Source: Macropodus opercularis (taxonomy: Eukaryota; Chordata; Actinopteri; Anabantiformes; Osphronemidae). Taken from it: a stretch of 64,000 nt of DNA. Below are positions 59,971 to 64,000 of this stretch, in pieces (position 1 is the first letter of the stretch; every line of letters starts with the position of its first letter). The position numbers were made by a program, and so were the translations under genes. The stretch is from assembly GCA_030770545.1 (NCBI GenBank), contig CM061098.1, positions 7,582,001 to 7,646,000 on the forward strand. The letters are read 5' to 3'. The notes below the pieces were generated by a model. The model worked only from the letters and a program-made list of their open reading frames with translations. It searched no databases and had not been told where the DNA came from.

Positions 59971-62900
59971 ATGGCTCAAGACGCGTTTCCTCTGCATCTC
60001 CTCGTCTGGAACAATCAGTATCTGGAGCTGGATCGGGAGCTGCACAAGAAAGAGGTGAGCGAGGAGCTTTATTTTGTGGCAGCTAGGTTTTTTTTTTCCG
60101 CGGATGCGTTTGTTGTGTGGCACTGCATTGCGCTGATGCTGCTGCTTGTGTGTTGGTTTCTGCAGCAGGATGTGGAGAGCCTGGATCCGAGAGGGCGCAC
60201 CCCGCTGGAGCTGGCTGTGTGTCTGGGCCACCTGGAGTCCACCCGGGTGCTGCTCAGACACTCAGCAGACCCGACGCACTGCAACGCACAGGGCTGGACG
60301 AGTAAGTGTTCTGCGTTGGCTCTCAGTTCCATGTCCTGAGGGGTCAGAGCAAAGAAGGAGCACCCATGGATTTATGTTTCAGTCTTGCAGGAGGCGGTAA
60401 GCACTGGGGACCCTGAGCTGGTTCAGCTGGTGCTTCAATACAGAGACTTTAAACGTGCAACTGAGAGGCTGGCGGGAATCCCAGAGCTGCTCAGCAAACT
60501 AAGACAGGTCGAACAGCCACACGGTTGGCAGCCGGATACATTAAACATTAACCTCTGCGTTACAATTTTGGTTTTCACTTCATATTTCTTTGGTCTAATC
60601 TAGGCGCGGGACTTCTACGTGGAGATGAAGTGGGAGTTCACGAGCTGGGGTGAGTGTGTTTCATTAATGCGTTTTGTCAGAGGTCAGGTTCAGCACCACA
60701 GCTGTTGGACAGCTCCCTCTGCTGCCGCGTGGTTTTAAAACGCATACGTTACAGAGGAAGTGACTTCCTTTCTCTTTTTGCCTTTTCTTTTCTGACACCA
60801 TCCTTATGCTGCCTCTACAATCCTTCTCTCAGTTCCACTGGTGTCAAAGGTGTGTCCCAGTGATGTCTACCGAGTGTGGAAGAGCGGTTCATGCCTACGT
60901 GTAGATACCACGCTCCTCGGATTCGAACACATGACCTGGCTGAAAGGACGACGCAGTTATATCTTCAAAGGTGGAGGTTTGTATGCTACTGGATGTTTTG
61001 TGCCTGTTTCTTTATTTCTAGCTGGACTTCACGTCGGTATGTCCTCAGCCCAGCTTTTCACCTGTCTGCTCATTGTCTAGATGACGGGGCTGTGGTCATG
61101 GAGGTAGACCACGAGAAGCAGGTTGTGTACACGGAACCCCTTGTGTTGTCGCCTCGTGATGCGCCCTCGCTCCTGGCAGCCATGCAGCCATCACAGGAGA
61201 ACACCGCCCAGAGACTGACGTCACCCATCGTCTCAACGCACCTCAACACTCGCAACATTGCCTTTGAACGGTAAGAGGAACACACTTGACTTCTTTTATG
61301 GAGCTGCTAAGAGTTTTTAAATGTGTCCAAGTTGACTTTTATTGAGTTGTACATAAGGTTTTTTGCCTTGTTTAATTCTGAGAAAAGTAATGTAATGTAA
61401 GTTTTCCCGGAAATTTGTAAAACCGAGAACAACTAATGACTTCACTATAAGAACATCAGTGTTCTCAACTGCTTTACAACATTGTCACATCATCAAGTGC
61501 CTTAGATTGTAGAGCCACCTAATAAGTGAAACAAAAGCTGTACGAACACAATTCATTCTGTTTTGTGTGCTGATTAATATATCGTGCATCATTTCCCTTC
61601 TCCACAGATAAGCTCAATGTCAAGCATTTACTTTATGCCTGTGGTTTTATAGAAACAAGTCGGGGATCTGGGGCTGGCGTTCTGAGAAAAGTGAGGTAGT
61701 CAGTGGCTATGAAGCCAAGGTAAGTGACAGCAGAGTCATTATTCAAGTTTTTCAGAAGTAACTAACGATACACATAGACAAGGTGAAAGACAGCACTCAC
61801 AAGACAGTGACACAGGAAAACGTTCTGATATTAAAGGAAAATTAAAGTGTAAAACTGTTTCCAGGTTTACAGTGCTACCAATGTAGAGCTAGTGACTCGC
61901 TCAAGGACAGAGCATCTATCAGACCAAGACAAATCCAGAAGCAAAGGTAATTACACACACTCACACTCCTCTTGTTGTCACTAAGAAACCATTAATGCCA
62001 TTTATAGCTAAAATAGAAGTACTTTGCAGTAGGTGATGATTTTCACTTATTATTCCCACTTAGGCTCAAAGACTCCTCTGCAGTCCTTTCTGGGAATAGC
62101 TGAACAGCATACAGCTCATAATGGGGTGAGATTCTTCACAGTATTTCTGCATCACATCCTCACACATCACCTGCACTGGCTGCAGCTCTTTGAAGAACAA
62201 CATCACTTACTGCGGCCTCTCTCTGGATTCCTGTCAGAGTAATGTATCACAGTGTGCCAGTCCTCACAACCCCACAGCCATCACTGCTGAGGAATACTTC
62301 AACCCGGAGTTCAATCTGAATGGAAGAGACATCGGCCGTCCAATTGAGCTTACCAGCAAAGTCCAGAGGTGTGGTAGGGACATGCTAGCAAAGTTAACAC
62401 CTGCCACAGCTGCGTTGCCTCATCAGCAGCTCTGGCATGATGTTGCATTTTCACAGTTTCTTTATTTACAGGTCAAGCAGATTTTGAAACAGTATGTGTG
62501 TGTTGGTTTTTTTCTTCTTCTACCTCCTCGTTAGGTTTAAGGCAACCCTATGGTTGAGTGAGACCCACCCTCTCTCCCTGGCAGAGCAGGTGACGCCCAT
62601 CATCGACCTCATGGCCATCTCCAATGCACATTTTGCCAAGCTGCGTGACTTCATTACTCTGCGCCTGCCTCCAGGTTTCCCTGTCAAGATAGGTGGGTGT
62701 GGAAGTTCACTTTTCAGCTTGCATGAAAGCTTCTCATGCCATCTGTCTGATTCAAACTTGCTGTGTTCCAGAGATTCCTCTGTTTCACGTGTTGAATGCC
62801 AGAGTGACGTTCAGTAACCTGTGTGGCTGTGACGAGGCAGTCAGCTCTGTGACGGTTCACAAACCAGAGAGCTCTGGAGAAGCTGGTAACTAGAGGATTA

Positions 62901-64000
62901 CACAAACCCAATTGAAATAGATGTTTATTCGAATCAGCTACTCTTCCCTGTTTCTTGAAAAAAGTTTTACAATAAAACAAGGCAGTGAAGTTGCCTGACA
63001 GAGCTACAGTAGCATGATTGCATCTTCTCCTAGGTGTGTCTCCCCCTCCCTTCCACTGTGAGGTGGACCCATCTGTGTTTGAGCCCCCACCAGACTACAC
63101 AACTCTCGGTCCGGGCCGCAGCGAGCCAATGAGAGACGAGGATGACAACCTGCTGCAGTTTGCCATCCAGCAGAGTCTGCTGGACGCCGGAACCGAGAGC
63201 GACCAGGTCAGAACAAAGCCTTGTAACTGCAAGTGTAACTACACTAACTCATCATTAATGTCACAGTTCAGTTCAGACATTTACATATCCCTTCTATTTT
63301 TAGTTTGTGTACTTGTTTTTAGGAGCTGATTAAAGGGCCCATTGGATTTGCCACAACTAATAATAATAATAATAATAATAACTAATAATTCCTCATTTTT
63401 TTTTACAAGTTTTTTTTTACATCTGAAGCATCAGTTATGTCTTGTTTTTAGGTGACGATCTGGGAGGCCTTGACCAACAGCCGCCCAGTGCCCCAGTCTC
63501 CACTGTATGAAGACGACTCTCAGCTAGAGAGGTGAGATGTTTGTCAGCTTTTACTTGTTATGACACGTTCACTCTTCATAAACTGGGTAGAAGTATGATG
63601 ATCAGGTTAAATAAAAGTAAAGTCTTTTCTTTTTTTAGATGTTACTGTTTAACTAACACACAGTTTAACCCATTTCAATCCCATTTATGAGAGAAATCTC
63701 TGGCTTCTAAAGTGATTTAATTAAACCTCTCTAAAAGGAGAATAGTGATTAGCTTTTTCTCTCAGCGTTCTCTTGGGAACAGCGACTCCCAGTTATCGTA
63801 TAATGAAGCATAGCAGTGAAGCTGCATTAACAACCATGTCTGTTTAGTAATCCAGTAGTTTATCCCTTTCTGTTTTGTTTTCTCAGGGCGATCCAGGAGT
63901 CCCTGTCCATCTCATTGGCCAGCAGAGAGGGAGATGACACGGCAGATCCAAGCCAGCCCTCCTCAGTCTCCCCGTCAGACCCCTCTGCCAATTCCCCGGT
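59971..64000 (+). CDS. ankrd13d: Ankyrin repeat domain-containing protein 13D, N-terminal and central part (3' end outside window)
   Basis: ANKRD13 proteins bind Lys63-linked ubiquitin on activated receptors at the plasma membrane and endosomes through C-terminal UIMs. Exons: 59971-60054, 60166-60301, 60383-60507, 60604-60649, 60833-60976, 61081-61270, 61653-61719, 61865-61946, 62064-62125, 62238-62368, 62535-62692, 62772-62885, 63034-63206, 63452-63531 and 63887 to the window edge. The start MAQDAFPLHLLVWNNQYLEL leads into ankyrin repeats (DPRGRTPLELAVCLGHLEST). The conserved GPCR-chaperone-type domain includes NKSGIWGWRSEK and IGRPIELTSKVQRFKATLWL. Two UIMs are visible: DEDDNLLQFAIQQSLLDAG and LERAIQESLSISLA. 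The rest of the UIM region is cut off. Choice of 13D over 13A/13B rests on detailed similarity and linkage to kdm2a, as in human. Confidence 0.92.
63358..63381 (+). repeat. (TAA)n microsatellite
   Basis: About eight TAA units lie in the ankrd13d intron between exons 63034-63206 and 63452-63531. Confidence 0.85.

Overview
The window is nuclear DNA from a vertebrate, almost certainly a ray-finned (teleost) fish. The genes are intron-rich with GT-AG splice sites, the introns are mostly short (about 80 bp to 1 kb), the sequence is AT-rich, and it carries a fish-type interspersed repeat and microsatellites. I find no bacterial, viral, organellar or CRISPR features. Exon structures below were built by hand from splice sites, reading-frame continuity and family resemblance. 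In every complete model the exon lengths sum to a whole number of codons.

Layout from left to right: the 3' half of ssrp1 (+, 85-2322, FACT histone chaperone subunit); p2rx3 (+, 5351-8447, ATP-gated channel); an unrecognised six-exon gene encoding a 627-residue protein (-, 10560-13491); rad9a (+, 14819-18386, 9-1-1 DNA damage clamp); tbc1d10c/carabin-like (-, 18830-24749, RabGAP with a very long C-terminal exon); ndufs8 (+, 26237-27634, complex I iron-sulfur subunit); ran (+, 29144-30539, nuclear transport GTPase); stx3 (+, 32944-42320, with alternative 3' exons reaching 45225); kdm2a (+, 48024-57764, H3K36 demethylase); and the first 15 coding exons of ankrd13d (+, from 59971, running off the right edge).

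Most neighbours have human orthologues on 11q12-q13 (SSRP1-P2RX3, STX3, RAD9A-TBC1D10C, NDUFS8, KDM2A, ANKRD13D), so this is a rearranged block of that conserved synteny group. RAN is the exception, because in human it lies on 12q24 beside STX2, a paralogue of STX3. The genes do not form an operon or a pathway. Their shared context is positional: head-to-head promoters for unknown gene/rad9a and tbc1d10c/ndufs8, and convergent 3' ends for p2rx3/unknown gene and rad9a/tbc1d10c.

The most notable observations are these. (1) stx3 has two equal-length alternative exons for the second half of the SNARE helix, starting right after the zero-layer glutamine, and three alternative terminal exons encoding different membrane anchors. 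(2) tbc1d10c has one 855-residue acidic tail exon carrying a calcineurin-type PxIxIT motif and ending in a PDZ-ligand-like terminus. (3) An unannotated disordered protein with an RVxF-like PP1-docking motif lies beside rad9a. (4) A 284-bp retroposon flanked by a perfect 12-bp target-site duplication sits about 20 bp upstream of a kdm2a splice acceptor. (5) A perfect 20-bp-arm hairpin lies just upstream of the ankrd13d coding region.
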